This document shows positions 1 to 9,543 of a stretch of 64,000 nt of DNA, in pieces. The first letter of the stretch is position 1, and the number at the start of each line of letters is the position of its first letter. The translations under genes were made by a program, and so were the position numbers. The stretch lies in contig WTBY01000004.1 in NCBI GenBank assembly GCA_013138865.1, positions 1 through 64,000 of the forward strand. The letters are read 5' to 3'. Origin of the DNA: Helicobacteraceae bacterium (GTDB taxonomy: Bacteria > Campylobacterota > Campylobacteria > Campylobacterales > Sulfurimonadaceae). The notes beneath the pieces are model-generated. The model searched no databases and was not told the DNA's origin. It saw nothing but the letters and a program-made list of their open reading frames with translations.

Positions 1-492
1 CTTTTTTGATATTTTATTCAACTTTAGTTTACTAAGAAAAATATCACTTGAAAGGACTTGTTCACCGATCCTATTTATCCATAACCATGAAACTTTTAGT
101 TTTAGTATTTGAAATATGTAGGTTATAATAAATAGTACTATAGCATTTTTTGTACTTATTAGCTCATGTATTAATTTTTGACAATGTATATTTGCTTCTT
201 TATAGTCATCCTCACGCCTAAAAATTAATTTTAATTTTGATGATAAAATATATGGCTTTAAGTCATTATATATACCAAATTGATAATTTTGTGAAAATAT
301 AAGAAGTTTATCAATATTCAAATGATTAATTCTGTCCTGGTTATATATATTTTCACCTTTCTTACTTTTATCTATAAAACCTTCTATTTTAATATTAAAT
401 TTATTTTCTATATACTCTTTCAATTCTATTGTAGAGTCCGTATATGGAGTAATATATATTTTGTCTTCAGAGTTTAAATTAAGATCTTTCAT
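1..492 (-). CDS. Partial protein of glycan operon, unknown function (runs off left edge)
   Basis: An open frame of 164 codons starts with ATG at 492 and runs off the window, so the C-terminus is missing. Its ATG overlaps the TGA of the upstream nucleotidyltransferase gene (ATGA), so it belongs to the same operon. Visible features are a short beta-alpha-beta-like N-terminus (KIYITPYTD, then IEGFIDKSKKG), a charged helix near residues 94-112, a hydrophobic stretch at about 116-131 and the segment RIGEQVLSSDIFLSK at 141-155. That last segment faintly recalls the start of TIGR04372-type surface-carbohydrate glycosyltransferases. This is only an impression, and the downstream half would be needed to decide. 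A role in glycan assembly is inferred from context. Confidence 0.6.
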   Translation of the reverse strand, partial: MKDLNLNSEDKIYITPYTDSTIELKEYIENKFNIKIEGFIDKSKKGENIYNQDRINHLNIDKLLIFSQNYQFGIYNDLKPYILSSKLKLIFRREDDYKEANIHCQKLIHELISTKNAIVLFIITYIFQILKLKVSWLWINRIGEQVLSSDIFLSKLKLNKISKK

Positions 493-1199
493 CTGTTTTC
501 TATCTCATACATGTGAATTTGTACTAGAGCATAACTTTCAACACTTCCTATATCTCTATGGTAAACATCATTTATAAATGCCCCAATTTTTCCAGTAAAA
601 TGTGGTATCACGTCGTTACTAAAGTCAATCTTTTTAGTCCCTAAATCTTCTAAAAAGTTAAATATTGAAGGCTCACAAATATATACAGCACCATTTGCTA
701 AGTTTGATGGTGGGTTATCAACCTTTTCATGAAATTTTTGAACTATTTTATTATTATCTAGTTCAACTATACCACAACTACTAGGGTTGTCACTTCTAAA
801 TATCATCATAGTCATTTCACAATATTTTGCTCTTTTTTTATGAGTATCAATAAAATCATTGAAGTTACAGATAGACATATTATCAGCATGTATAAGCATA
901 AATGATTCATCATTAAAAAAAGATCTATTTGCTAAAAGTGTACCACCTGTGTCCAACAACTCTTCTTCATATACTAAAGTTATTTTATCCCTATATTTAC
1001 TCTGTTTAACATACTCTTCAACACTCTTGTGCAAATAAGATGTATTAATTAAAAAATCTGTTATACCTACTTCAGATAGATTATTTAACCAATACTCCAA
1101 CAATGGTTTTCCATTAATTGGAACTAAGCATTTAGGTATAGTGTCTGTAATTGGTCTCAACCTTGTTCCTAATCCAGCAGCTAATAATAAAGCTTTCAT
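489..1199 (-). CDS. Sugar-1-phosphate nucleotidyltransferase (HddC/RmlA-like)
   Basis: This 236-residue protein is a single GT-A-like nucleotidyltransferase domain. It starts with the NTP-binding signature LAAGLGTRLRPITD (residues 6-19) followed by PKCLVPINGKPLLEYW. The family joins a sugar 1-phosphate to an NTP, releasing pyrophosphate. The gene lies one base downstream of an HldE-like kinase/nucleotidyltransferase, so the substrate may be a heptose or another kinase-activated sugar, as with HddC of the GDP-heptose pathway. The nucleotide specificity (GTP, CTP or dTTP) cannot be read from the sequence. It lacks the C-terminal acyltransferase repeats of GlmU and is at the short end of the family. 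Confidence 0.8.
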   Translation of the reverse strand: MKALLLAAGLGTRLRPITDTIPKCLVPINGKPLLEYWLNNLSEVGITDFLINTSYLHKSVEEYVKQSKYRDKITLVYEEELLDTGGTLLANRSFFNDESFMLIHADNMSICNFNDFIDTHKKRAKYCEMTMMIFRSDNPSSCGIVELDNNKIVQKFHEKVDNPPSNLANGAVYICEPSIFNFLEDLGTKKIDFSNDVIPHFTGKIGAFINDVYHRDIGSVESYALVQIHMYEIENR

Positions 1200-1200
1200 A

Positions 1201-2622
1201 TTAATTTAGTTCACCTTTTAGTTCTTCTTTTGAAATAGGTATATTACCTACTCTTGCGACCTGAATAGCAGCTGCCACTGAACCAAGATAAGCACTTTGC
1301 CATATACTTGCACCAACACTCAATGCCATAGAGCTACTTATCATTAACGAATCTCCAGCACCACTAACATCTTTTACAATCTTACTTAGTGCTGGTATAT
1401 TATCTGTTAAGAAGCCGTTACCTTTATTGTAAATCATCAACCCCTCAGAACCTAATGTTGTAAAAATATACTTCGCATTTGTTTTTTCAGATAACTCCTC
1501 TGATAATACAACTAAACCAGAATCAAAATCATTCACAGATAGCCTAATTTCTCTCTCAGTAGGAGTAAGAAGTGTCATATTTTTAAACTTTGATATATCA
1601 CCTATCTGAGATGAACTTTGTGAGTCTGCTGACATTAAAATATTGTTTTTCTTCCCAAGTTCTGATATTTGCTCTATAATATCTTTTGTTAAAACTCCAT
1701 AGCTAAAATCTGAAAATATTATTAAATTTATTTTATCAATATTATCTTTGATCTCTTTTAGTATATTATTCTCAATATCTTTACTTATTGAATGTTGTTT
1801 AAGATGATTGACTCTTAGTAATGTTTTACTATTTGCTCTAAATCTTTGTTTTAGTGTAGTAGGTCTAGTAGTATCTGTATATAATGATATATCAATATTC
1901 AATTTACTTAACTTTTCTTCCACATAAGTATAGTTTTCATCATTACCTAAAACTGAAATAAACTTAACATTTGCACCAAGTGTTTTAGCATGACTTGCTA
2001 CTATAGCAGCCCCACCAATAAACTTGTCACTCATAATTGGACTAACTACAATTGTTGGATCTTCTTGACTCATACCTATTGGATCACAACTAATGTATTC
2101 ATCAACAATAGTGTCACCAATAACTAACACATTCAAGTTACTAAATTTTTCAATAATAGTTTTAATCTCATTAACTTCAATGCAATGTCTATCGATATAG
2201 TTAGAGCATTTTTTTAAACTATTTTTACTATATAAAAAATCATCTTTTAATAAATCTAATGATGAAAAGCCTATCTCTCCTGAACTAAATAACAAAGAGC
2301 CATCGTATCCTTTAACAATTTCTAGCTCTTTGTTGTAATGGTTTTCATACTCTTTACCCTTTACAACAATATCGGGCTCATATTTCTTGATATAATATAC
2401 CGCTGGGATATCTAATATAAATGCTTCATCAACATAACTTGTTGCTTTTATAAACTCCAATCTTACATCTTGTGAAATTCCCTTATTTGAAGAGAGACGA
2501 TCACTATTAACACCAACTATTAAATAATTCCCACTATCTTTGGCAAACTTAAGGAATCTTAGATGACCTGGGTGAAGAATATTAAAATCACCGCTTACAA
2601 ATACTTTATTTATTTTTTTCAT
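1201..2622 (-). CDS. Bifunctional HldE-like protein, nucleotidyltransferase domain first, PfkB kinase second
   Basis: This 473-residue protein has two domains. Residues 1-135 form a cytidylyltransferase-like domain with the HxGH motif (NILHPGHLRFL) and GVNSDRLSSNKG. Residues 160-473 form a PfkB carbohydrate kinase with VIGDTIVDEY, GGAAIVASHAKTLGA and the catalytic loop DVSGAGDSL. Both halves resemble HldE, which phosphorylates heptose 7-phosphate at C1 and then adenylylates heptose 1-phosphate. Classical HldE has the kinase first and the transferase second; here the order is reversed. Both catalytic signatures appear intact. The product is probably an ADP- or CDP-activated heptose-like sugar for the glycan built by this operon, which is inference. 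Confidence 0.8.
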   Translation of the reverse strand: MKKINKVFVSGDFNILHPGHLRFLKFAKDSGNYLIVGVNSDRLSSNKGISQDVRLEFIKATSYVDEAFILDIPAVYYIKKYEPDIVVKGKEYENHYNKELEIVKGYDGSLLFSSGEIGFSSLDLLKDDFLYSKNSLKKCSNYIDRHCIEVNEIKTIIEKFSNLNVLVIGDTIVDEYISCDPIGMSQEDPTIVVSPIMSDKFIGGAAIVASHAKTLGANVKFISVLGNDENYTYVEEKLSKLNIDISLYTDTTRPTTLKQRFRANSKTLLRVNHLKQHSISKDIENNILKEIKDNIDKINLIIFSDFSYGVLTKDIIEQISELGKKNNILMSADSQSSSQIGDISKFKNMTLLTPTEREIRLSVNDFDSGLVVLSEELSEKTNAKYIFTTLGSEGLMIYNKGNGFLTDNIPALSKIVKDVSGAGDSLMISSSMALSVGASIWQSAYLGSVAAAIQVARVGNIPISKEELKGELN

Positions 2623-2626
2623 TAAC

Positions 2627-3355
2627 CTAATAACTACCTAAGTCAAGTTTAATAATACTACCAGTAATTAATAAATTTTTCGTATTAATCAAATTCTCAA
2701 TATATGGCGATACTTCATTTGGCATTGAAAATTTACCTAGTGGCTGTTCTTGCTTAACTTTTTTATACTTATTATTATCAATTGTTTGCTTTTTATCCCA
2801 GTCGCTACCTTTATGCCCTAAGATTCCTGGCAATACTGCACATATTAATATATTATATTTCAAATATTCACTTGATATATTTTTTACATAAGTATTAATT
2901 AAACTTTTACTTAGTGTGTATGAGGGTGATGCTTTTGCATGTAAAGAAGCAGTTGAGCCTATATATATTATTTTACTAGGATCGCCTTTTAGTTTTTGAT
3001 ATAACAATTCATTTATTTTAAGAGATACTGTAAAATTATTGTAAATACTTTGATTTAAAATATCAATATCTATAGGATGGCAATCATTTTCTAACTTTGT
3101 TCCAAAATTATGGACGATAGAGACAATATTTAAACCCTCAATTTTTTTAATTAATTTTTCATTTACATCATCTGTAGATAAATCTATCTCTATACAGATG
3201 TGCTTTAGCTTACTATTTAGCTGTTTTAGTGCAATACCTAAATTTTTTTCACTTCTTGAAGTAAGTATTATATTGTAACCAGCGTATGAGAGTTCTTTGG
3301 CAATTTCTAAACCTAATCCTCTGCTAGATGCTGTGACCAATATATACTTTAACAT
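2627..3355 (-). CDS. SDR-family NAD(P)-dependent oxidoreductase
   Basis: A 242-residue classical short-chain dehydrogenase. The Rossmann glycine motif is TASSRGLG (about residues 8-15). The catalytic Ser-Tyr-Lys set is visible as YIGSTASLHA and YTLSK (about 131-150). The family reduces or oxidises a hydroxyl or keto group using NAD(P)H. It abuts the radical SAM gene upstream and lies four bases before the HldE-like gene, so it is cotranscribed within the glycan operon. It probably tailors a sugar or polyol precursor; the substrate cannot be determined from sequence. Confidence 0.8.
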   Translation of the reverse strand: MLKYILVTASSRGLGLEIAKELSYAGYNIILTSRSEKNLGIALKQLNSKLKHICIEIDLSTDDVNEKLIKKIEGLNIVSIVHNFGTKLENDCHPIDIDILNQSIYNNFTVSLKINELLYQKLKGDPSKIIYIGSTASLHAKASPSYTLSKSLINTYVKNISSEYLKYNILICAVLPGILGHKGSDWDKKQTIDNNKYKKVKQEQPLGKFSMPNEVSPYIENLINTKNLLITGSIIKLDLGSY

Positions 3356-4423
3356 TTAAACAAACCCTAGATGTTCAACATCTAAATAATCTAAAATCAT
3401 TTTATTTTTATCGTTTGCAACACAATGGTTTTGACAATCCTTAGAAGGATCTATTTTAAAAAATTTATCTTTATCATTAAACCAAAACTTTTTAAAACTT
3501 TTTTCTTTAATGCTACCTACTAATCCATTTTCTAAATTATATGCCTTATCCTGACAAGGATAAATATTTAAATCTGCCCCTATAACAGGAAGTATCTGTG
3601 AATATGGACACCATGTATAATCTTTATTAAACTTATCTTCAAGCAGATGATAACTATCAAACACCTCAAAATTTTCATCATCTAACTCATCTTTTACTTT
3701 TTTAGATAATGCTTTTGCCTCTTTATAAAATGTTTCGTGATACTCATTGTTTTTTTCACCTTCGTTGGCAACTACACAACCTGAGAGTTTAATACTATCT
3801 ACCCCTATGCTTTTCATAAGTTCAGAAAACTCATATATCTTAGTATAGTTTTTCTCATCAATAATAAAACTAACCCCTAGGTTACAACTTCTATTTTTTA
3901 ATGCAGCGAAGTTTTTCATATTTTCAATTATTTTACTAAACTCACCTACCTTTACATCTCTTGCTTTTGCATAACTTTCATCATCATATCCATCTATCGA
4001 AACTCTAAGCCATGTAGCATGATGTGCAAAAAGTTCAGCAACTTCTCCATTTAACTTACTTCCATTTGTTAAGCTAGCAAAAGATATATTATTATCTATA
4101 ATTTTTTTTACTGTATCAAGAAAGAATCTATAAGTAAAAGGCTCACCACCTCCGCTAAAAGTTATAGCTTTCACTCCCATATCTGAGCAATCTTCTATAA
4201 TTTCCATCATTTTATCTTTAGGTATGAAATCTCTCTCAACCATATCTTGACCCAACTGAAGATGATCTACTTTATAAGCACAGTACCAGCAGTTGTGGTT
4301 ACATACATTAGTAGGTTTAATTCTTATATGTATTGGTGCTTTTATCTGATCAACTTCTTTTGATAAGCTATCCAATTTATCTTGATAGTGAAATACTTTT
4401 AAACTTGAATATTTATTTGCCAC
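3356..4423 (-). CDS. Radical SAM/SPASM domain protein
   Basis: A 355-residue radical SAM enzyme. The cluster-binding motif CNHNCWYC (CxxxCxxC, about residues 42-49) is followed by the GGGEP motif that contacts SAM (SGGGEPF, about 91-97). A C-terminal SPASM-type region carries further cysteines (WCPYSQ, IYPCQDK, DCQNHCVAND) for auxiliary iron-sulfur clusters. The start is GTG at 4423, preceded by an AGGA box at a reasonable distance. A second protein of the same architecture is encoded near the head of the operon (13.9-15.0 kb). SPASM enzymes often modify peptides but also act on aminoglycoside and sugar substrates, so a sugar-modifying role here is an inference. Confidence 0.85.
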   Translation of the reverse strand: MANKYSSLKVFHYQDKLDSLSKEVDQIKAPIHIRIKPTNVCNHNCWYCAYKVDHLQLGQDMVERDFIPKDKMMEIIEDCSDMGVKAITFSGGGEPFTYRFFLDTVKKIIDNNISFASLTNGSKLNGEVAELFAHHATWLRVSIDGYDDESYAKARDVKVGEFSKIIENMKNFAALKNRSCNLGVSFIIDEKNYTKIYEFSELMKSIGVDSIKLSGCVVANEGEKNNEYHETFYKEAKALSKKVKDELDDENFEVFDSYHLLEDKFNKDYTWCPYSQILPVIGADLNIYPCQDKAYNLENGLVGSIKEKSFKKFWFNDKDKFFKIDPSKDCQNHCVANDKNKMILDYLDVEHLGFV

Positions 4424-4432
4424 AACTCATCC

Positions 4433-5095
4433 TTATTCAAAATATATAAATTCGTATTCGCCTGTATAACCGAACTCTTCAAAAATCCAAGTCCACTCAT
4501 CAGGTTTAAAAAATGACTCACAAGTTAAAGCCCAGCATTCAAGATTAAATAGTTCTTGATCATTTCTGTAAGCTTCCATCATCACAAACTTATTTTTAGC
4601 AACTCTTTCTATTTCTAGTAAAGCATTTTTAAGATCATAAATTTTTAAGTTGTGCAATGCTCCTAAAGAGATTACCAAATCAAAACTTTTATCTTCATAT
4701 TTATACTTATCTTGTGCTTTGTGGATATATAAATTTTCTTTTACACCTTCTAATGCATTCTCAAGACCATGTTTTGATATATCAAAACCTTCTACTGTAA
4801 TTCCTGGAAGTAGTTGAGTCAACTCATATATTAAAAAAGCTTTACCACAACCAACATCTAATACTTTTGATTTAGAAGTTAAACTATACTCTTTAATCAA
4901 ATCTTGAGCTATCTCTTTCCATCTACCATCATACGTATAGCCACCATAGCCATATCGTCGATCACCATCCCAGTAATCAAACTCATACTCTTTTGCTTTT
5001 GACATGCAATGCACTTTGTCATCTACCATTCTATCTATATATTTTCTTGCGGTTTTTTTATGTAATTTATTAAATATATTTAATAATTTTCCCAT
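4433..5095 (-). CDS. Class I SAM-dependent methyltransferase
   Basis: A 220-residue Rossmann-fold methyltransferase. SAM-binding motif I is VLDVGCGKAFL (about residues 78-88), followed by GFDIS and later FDLVISLGALHNL. The N-terminal segment YWDGDRRYGYGGY is a distinctive conserved stretch. The gene overlaps the cytidylyltransferase gene upstream by 16 bases. C. jejuni MeOPN loci carry two methyltransferase genes beside the four donor-synthesis genes, and this operon also has two (this one and that at 8.8-9.5 kb). One of them may therefore methylate the phosphoramidate group, but which one cannot be told from the sequence. Confidence 0.8.
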   Translation of the reverse strand: MGKLLNIFNKLHKKTARKYIDRMVDDKVHCMSKAKEYEFDYWDGDRRYGYGGYTYDGRWKEIAQDLIKEYSLTSKSKVLDVGCGKAFLIYELTQLLPGITVEGFDISKHGLENALEGVKENLYIHKAQDKYKYEDKSFDLVISLGALHNLKIYDLKNALLEIERVAKNKFVMMEAYRNDQELFNLECWALTCESFFKPDEWTWIFEEFGYTGEYEFIYFE

Positions 5096-5835
5096 TTTTT
5101 ATCCTCGTATGCGCTTAAATCACTTAACGTGTCAACTTCAATCCATCCACCCTCAACTATAACTGGCTTAGCATCTATTAAAAAATCAATTATAAGTTGT
5201 ATAAAACTAGTCATATACATATTGTTAAAATCTTTTCCATCATACATATCGTCTCTATTTAGATTTTTATAAAATGCTATCACTTCATTGATTACTTTTT
5301 TAGAAATTTTTATTAACCCTATATATTGACCATCAATTTCATTATAGCTATGTGGTACTTTTCCTATTTCAATAATTTTTCCATTTTCTATTTTCAATGT
5401 TTCTGCATCATCTAGTGGATTATCCATTCTTATTTGCCATAGTTCTTTCCACTCCTTATCAACTACAACTGAAAAATCATCATCAGATACAATTAGTTTT
5501 TTTAATATCTCTTTTGTATAAATAATATCAGCATATGAAATGATTAAATCATCGTTCATAAACTCTTCTGCACAAAACAGTGTAGATACCATATTGGTTT
5601 TATCATAATTTATATTTGTATAAGTAGTAATACCTTTAGTATCTAAATATGCACTTAAAATATCTTTTTTATATCCATTCACAATAGCAATATTATCAAT
5701 ACTACACTCTTTCATCACTTCTAAAATGTAATCTATAATTGGCTTTTTATTATATTCTACCATACATTTTGGTCTATCATTAGTTAGAGGTCTAAGTCTT
5801 TTGCCCTCTCCTGCTGCTAATATTATTGCTTTCAT
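5080..5835 (-). CDS. CTP:phosphoglutamine cytidylyltransferase-like (Cj1416-type)
   Basis: A 251-residue nucleotidyltransferase with LAAGEGKRLRPLTND (residues 6-20), PKCMVEYNKKPIIDY and a metal-binding acidic segment ISYADIIY. NPLDDAETLK and NNMYMTSFIQ match what I know of the LicC-like group containing C. jejuni Cj1416. That enzyme couples CTP to L-glutamine phosphate, giving CDP-L-glutamine. The assignment rests on context: it overlaps by four bases a Cj1417-like glutaminase gene, followed upstream by a Cj1418-like glutamine kinase gene. Alternative: a LicC-type choline-phosphate cytidylyltransferase, for which no kinase or choline gene is visible nearby. Confidence 0.8.
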   Translation of the reverse strand: MKAIILAAGEGKRLRPLTNDRPKCMVEYNKKPIIDYILEVMKECSIDNIAIVNGYKKDILSAYLDTKGITTYTNINYDKTNMVSTLFCAEEFMNDDLIISYADIIYTKEILKKLIVSDDDFSVVVDKEWKELWQIRMDNPLDDAETLKIENGKIIEIGKVPHSYNEIDGQYIGLIKISKKVINEVIAFYKNLNRDDMYDGKDFNNMYMTSFIQLIIDFLIDAKPVIVEGGWIEVDTLSDLSAYEDKKWENY

Positions 5836-6458
5836 CTAAAGAACTCTTTTATTAAATTTATTTGATTTATATCAAATACTTTTTCTCTTTCACTATGCCA
5901 CATTTGTGCAAATATTTTATACTTTTTATGTTCAATAGCTTTAATAACACTATTTTTATTGGTAGCTACTACAATAAAATCATCAGAAATCTGATCTATT
6001 TCAAAGTTATGATAAGAGTTAACATAATCTATTTTATATAAGTTGCTACTATATTGTGAATCACTGTTTACCATAATTTTCTCTTTCTTATTCACTTCGC
6101 CATCTATCATCTTAAAAGTACTTCCAAAAAAACTTGCTATTATTTGCATTCCTCTACATATTCCAAAAATTGGTATTTCTTTCACTATACAATACTCAAG
6201 TAATTTTTTTTCAAAATCATCTCGTTTTTTAGATAGTTCATTTATATTGCAAACATCCAAATCATTTCCACCTGTTAGTATTACACCATCTATCCCAATA
6301 TCATCAAAATAGTTTATAAAATCAACCTCATAAGGTAGCACAATTGGTAACAATTGACAGACATCTACAAGTTTACAATATTTTATATCTAAAGATTCTC
6401 TAATTTCATAATACGAACTATTTTCTACCAATCGTTGTGTAATAGCAATTTTTTTCAT
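5832..6458 (-). CDS. Class I glutamine amidotransferase-like hydrolase (Cj1417-type, gamma-glutamyl-CDP-amidate hydrolase)
   Basis: A 208-residue peptidase C26/class I GATase domain. The nucleophile elbow is FGICRGMQ with the catalytic Cys near residue 101; ILTGGNDLD is the oxyanion region, and the catalytic His-Glu pair is probably in MWHSERE near residue 191. In C. jejuni, Cj1417 hydrolyses CDP-L-glutamine to glutamate plus cytidine diphosphoramidate. Four-base overlaps with the cytidylyltransferase on one side and the PEP-synthase-like kinase on the other give the same three-gene group as in C. jejuni. The generic annotation would be gamma-glutamyl-gamma-aminobutyrate hydrolase (PuuD), but no putrescine pathway gene is present. 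Confidence 0.82.
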   Translation of the reverse strand: MKKIAITQRLVENSSYYEIRESLDIKYCKLVDVCQLLPIVLPYEVDFINYFDDIGIDGVILTGGNDLDVCNINELSKKRDDFEKKLLEYCIVKEIPIFGICRGMQIIASFFGSTFKMIDGEVNKKEKIMVNSDSQYSSNLYKIDYVNSYHNFEIDQISDDFIVVATNKNSVIKAIEHKKYKIFAQMWHSEREKVFDINQINLIKEFFR

Positions 6459-8776
6459 GAAATTATTCTAACTTGTTTATTTGCTGCATCTACAGTTAAA
6501 ACATTTGCTTTAATATATTTTGAATACATACTCTCTCCACAACCTATGACTGCTGGTATTCCAAGTTCTGCACATCGTATAGCCATATGTGAGTTAGCTC
6601 CGCCATAACAAGTGATTAACCCTCCAATATTTTTTGAGAATAGGTAGTCATAACCTGGGTCTGCGGACTTAATACATATAATCTTGCCATTTACGGCAAC
6701 ACTATCATTCAAATCCAAATCAATAACTTTTTCACTTATGCTACCAAGTGTTACAAAATTTGCCTCTTCAACATTTAGCTCAAAACTGTATATATCATCT
6801 TCATTTATAATTAAGGTTGGTAGTTTTATCGCTTGTGTGTATTTATAATACTCTCTATTTTTTGTAATGTCTGCTTCAAAAATATCTTTTACGTCTCTGT
6901 GATCTAAAGTAGCATATAGATTTTTCAATTTTTGAATATCTAAATAAGCCAAATCTTCTTTAATAAGTCCAAGTTTTTCTCCAAACTCTTCAATATAACT
7001 CAATACTTTACTTAAATGCTTAGTAAATATAAATTTTGAATACTCTCTACCCTCTATTGACTCTTTAATAAAAGCCATCATTCCATCAACATTACACCGT
7101 AATCCATTTTCAACTATTAGTTGTTCTATTTTTTCTATCTGAATTGAAGTAAATTGAAAATTATCTTGAATAGTTTCATATTCAAAATTTGAAAAATATT
7201 TATCATAAGCTTCATCATATCTTAAAGAAGATATATCATAAGTACCAGGTCGAAGGTGTCCATATTTTTTTAAAAATTTTTCTTTAGCTAAAAATTGTTT
7301 ATCATTGGTTAGCTTTTTAGAAATAGTTTCAATACTATTTAAAAATTTGTTTTTATCCTCTAAGCTTAATACCCCCTCATCTACGAGTGAGTTTAAAAAC
7401 TGCACTGCTATAAATGCAGCTCTAGCTACTCCAGCAAATGGTAAAGTCCCGTATCTTTTGCAATCTTCTATCAACCAGTATATTTTATCTATAGTTGAAA
7501 GACTTGAGTGAACTATATCGCTATACTTCTCTTTTAATAACTCTACTTTTTCTAAATCTTTTTTATAAAATCCATTTTTATTGTCAATAATTTTATTTGT
7601 TAGTTCTAAAAGCTCAAACTCTATCCGTTTAATTTCATTATCACTAAAACCTCTAGTTTTCATACTTTCAAGTTTTTTAGCAATTCCAAAATAGTAACAA
7701 GAATAGACAATTTCAAATTCAATTTTATCATGATGATTGGAATTTTTTGACAACTCCTCAAGATAATAATTAACTAATTTTGAGGCTATTGATTCATTTA
7801 ATTTTTTAGGTATAAAAGAGTTAAATGATATTCTAATATCTATATATGGAACTCCTAAAAAAGAGACTAAAAGAGGGAATGATCTTAAATTTCTATATCC
7901 ATAATTATCTCTTTGATAAGCCCATATTTCATCTGTTACTAACTCTTTGTAAAGAGATAGTGCTAATCTTTTAGGTTTTACACCAATAATTTCAGCTGGG
8001 TTCCAGTCTGGCATCACACCAAATATGCTCTTGTTACCTAATATTTTCGGGTGTGGTGCATTAAGTTTTTTGAGTTTTTTATACAATTTTTTTAAGCTTT
8101 CATCCAAATCAATACCACTTAAGTCTGTTTTATTCTGTTGTACAATGGCTCTAACTTGTAATATATAAAGCTTACCATTAGCAAATGCAAACTCTATATC
8201 TAAAAAATTATTATTAAATATCTTTTCACACTCTTTAGAAGCTATAATTATTTGTTTAACTCTTTTGTCAGTGTATTTATTATAATTTTTAAACACTATT
8301 GTAGTCTTTAAATTTTTACCATCACCTTGAGTTACGCTACTAGTACTTCCACTTTCATCATAGTTAATTATATAATAAGGAGCTAATGTATCTATGTCTG
8401 AAGTAAAAACCACTCCACTCATAGAAACATTTTTAAGCATAGGTTGAACAAAAACTTCATCATTTTTATTTAAACTTTTACCATAAGATTTTATGACAGT
8501 TTGTATCGCTTTATCTAACTCTTCTTTATTGCGCTTTACATTAGCTACACTATCAAATCCACCTGCATTTGAAGTTATATTATTGTCTTCATTTACTGAT
8601 GAAGATCGAACTATTAAGTTTTGGTCAAATTTTGCAACAATATCTTCTAGTATCAGATGGCTACTATCTAAATACTCACTTACCTTAAACCGTAACATTG
8701 GTAATACATCAGCAAAAGATATGATTTTAGCTAACTGTTCAAGCGTGTGTGATTTAGAAGACAACTTTAGTTTCAT
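6455..8776 (-). CDS. L-glutamine kinase-like PEP-synthase-family enzyme (Cj1418-type)
   Basis: A 773-residue protein. The N-terminal part is an ATP-grasp domain of the PEP/pyruvate-binding type (LIVRSSSVNEDN, about residues 54-65, then NAGGFDSV). The C-terminus is a mobile phosphohistidine domain with GGANSHMAIRCAELGIPAVIG (His near residue 733). A PEP/pyruvate carboxylate-binding barrel is absent. C. jejuni Cj1418 has this layout and comparable length; it phosphorylates the amide of glutamine using ATP, releasing AMP and phosphate, the first step of MeOPN synthesis. The adjoining hydrolase, cytidylyltransferase and APS-kinase-like genes make this the best reading. A generic tool would call it phosphoenolpyruvate synthase. 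Confidence 0.82.
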   Translation of the reverse strand: MKLKLSSKSHTLEQLAKIISFADVLPMLRFKVSEYLDSSHLILEDIVAKFDQNLIVRSSSVNEDNNITSNAGGFDSVANVKRNKEELDKAIQTVIKSYGKSLNKNDEVFVQPMLKNVSMSGVVFTSDIDTLAPYYIINYDESGSTSSVTQGDGKNLKTTIVFKNYNKYTDKRVKQIIIASKECEKIFNNNFLDIEFAFANGKLYILQVRAIVQQNKTDLSGIDLDESLKKLYKKLKKLNAPHPKILGNKSIFGVMPDWNPAEIIGVKPKRLALSLYKELVTDEIWAYQRDNYGYRNLRSFPLLVSFLGVPYIDIRISFNSFIPKKLNESIASKLVNYYLEELSKNSNHHDKIEFEIVYSCYYFGIAKKLESMKTRGFSDNEIKRIEFELLELTNKIIDNKNGFYKKDLEKVELLKEKYSDIVHSSLSTIDKIYWLIEDCKRYGTLPFAGVARAAFIAVQFLNSLVDEGVLSLEDKNKFLNSIETISKKLTNDKQFLAKEKFLKKYGHLRPGTYDISSLRYDEAYDKYFSNFEYETIQDNFQFTSIQIEKIEQLIVENGLRCNVDGMMAFIKESIEGREYSKFIFTKHLSKVLSYIEEFGEKLGLIKEDLAYLDIQKLKNLYATLDHRDVKDIFEADITKNREYYKYTQAIKLPTLIINEDDIYSFELNVEEANFVTLGSISEKVIDLDLNDSVAVNGKIICIKSADPGYDYLFSKNIGGLITCYGGANSHMAIRCAELGIPAVIGCGESMYSKYIKANVLTVDAANKQVRIIS

Positions 8777-9543
8777 ACTTTTTTAGCTGTCCAACACCTA
8801 GTAGTATATTTAATATCAAACTCTATTGGCATTTTTTCTCGCATTTTATTTGTAATTTTTTCAAATAATTCTCTACCTTCATTCGTAGCTAAATCCCAGT
8901 ATTTGTTTTTTACACTTTGCCACGCTAAAATATAATTTTCTAAAGTTTGGTGAAAATAAAAATCTACCTCTATATAAAATATTTCATCAAATAAATTTTT
9001 ATTTTTTTCAATTACCTCTCTTTGGTCTTCTCTTCTTGTTCCTCTATTATAATTAGCTACAAACTCTTCTATAATATCTTCTGCTTGTTTTTGTATTGGA
9101 TCATTTAAGTCTCTATGATTCCACATGCAAGAGAAATATCCTTCATCTTTTAAAAGTCTATGCGTCTCTTTAAGTGCTAAATTTCTATCCATTACATTAA
9201 AACTACTTCCAAAAGTTACCCAATCAGCACATTTATCTTCTAAAGTTGTTTCCAGTCCAGTAGCTCTAATCCAATTTATCTTTGCGCCTTCTGTTTTTTG
9301 AATACCTATTTCTCTCATGGCATCATTAGGCTCTATGGATACTGTTTCTAATCCTCTTTCGAGCAACATAATTGATAAATTACCCGTACCAGCACCAATA
9401 TCAACAACTTTAAAATCATCTTTTATATTTGCTTCTACATATCGTTTTAATACATCAATAGCTTTTGGTGCATAATTTGGTCTAAATTCATAAAATTTAG
9501 CATGTTTTGTATAACTCCAGTGATTTTCTACCAATTCTTTCAT
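8773..9543 (-). CDS. Class I SAM-dependent methyltransferase (UbiE/MeOPN-cluster type)
   Basis: A 256-residue methyltransferase with SAM motif I VVDIGAGTGNLSI (about residues 46-58) and the acidic motif II residue in SIEPND. The N-terminal YTKHAKFYEFRPNYAP resembles the lead-in of the methyltransferase_11 family. Four-base overlaps link it to the glutamine-kinase-like gene downstream and the CDP-amidate-kinase-like gene upstream. In C. jejuni, Cj1419 is a methyltransferase in the same position next to Cj1418, thought to methylate the phosphoramidate. The same role is inferred here. Confidence 0.82.
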   Translation of the reverse strand: MKELVENHWSYTKHAKFYEFRPNYAPKAIDVLKRYVEANIKDDFKVVDIGAGTGNLSIMLLERGLETVSIEPNDAMREIGIQKTEGAKINWIRATGLETTLEDKCADWVTFGSSFNVMDRNLALKETHRLLKDEGYFSCMWNHRDLNDPIQKQAEDIIEEFVANYNRGTRREDQREVIEKNKNLFDEIFYIEVDFYFHQTLENYILAWQSVKNKYWDLATNEGRELFEKITNKMREKMPIEFDIKYTTRCWTAKKV

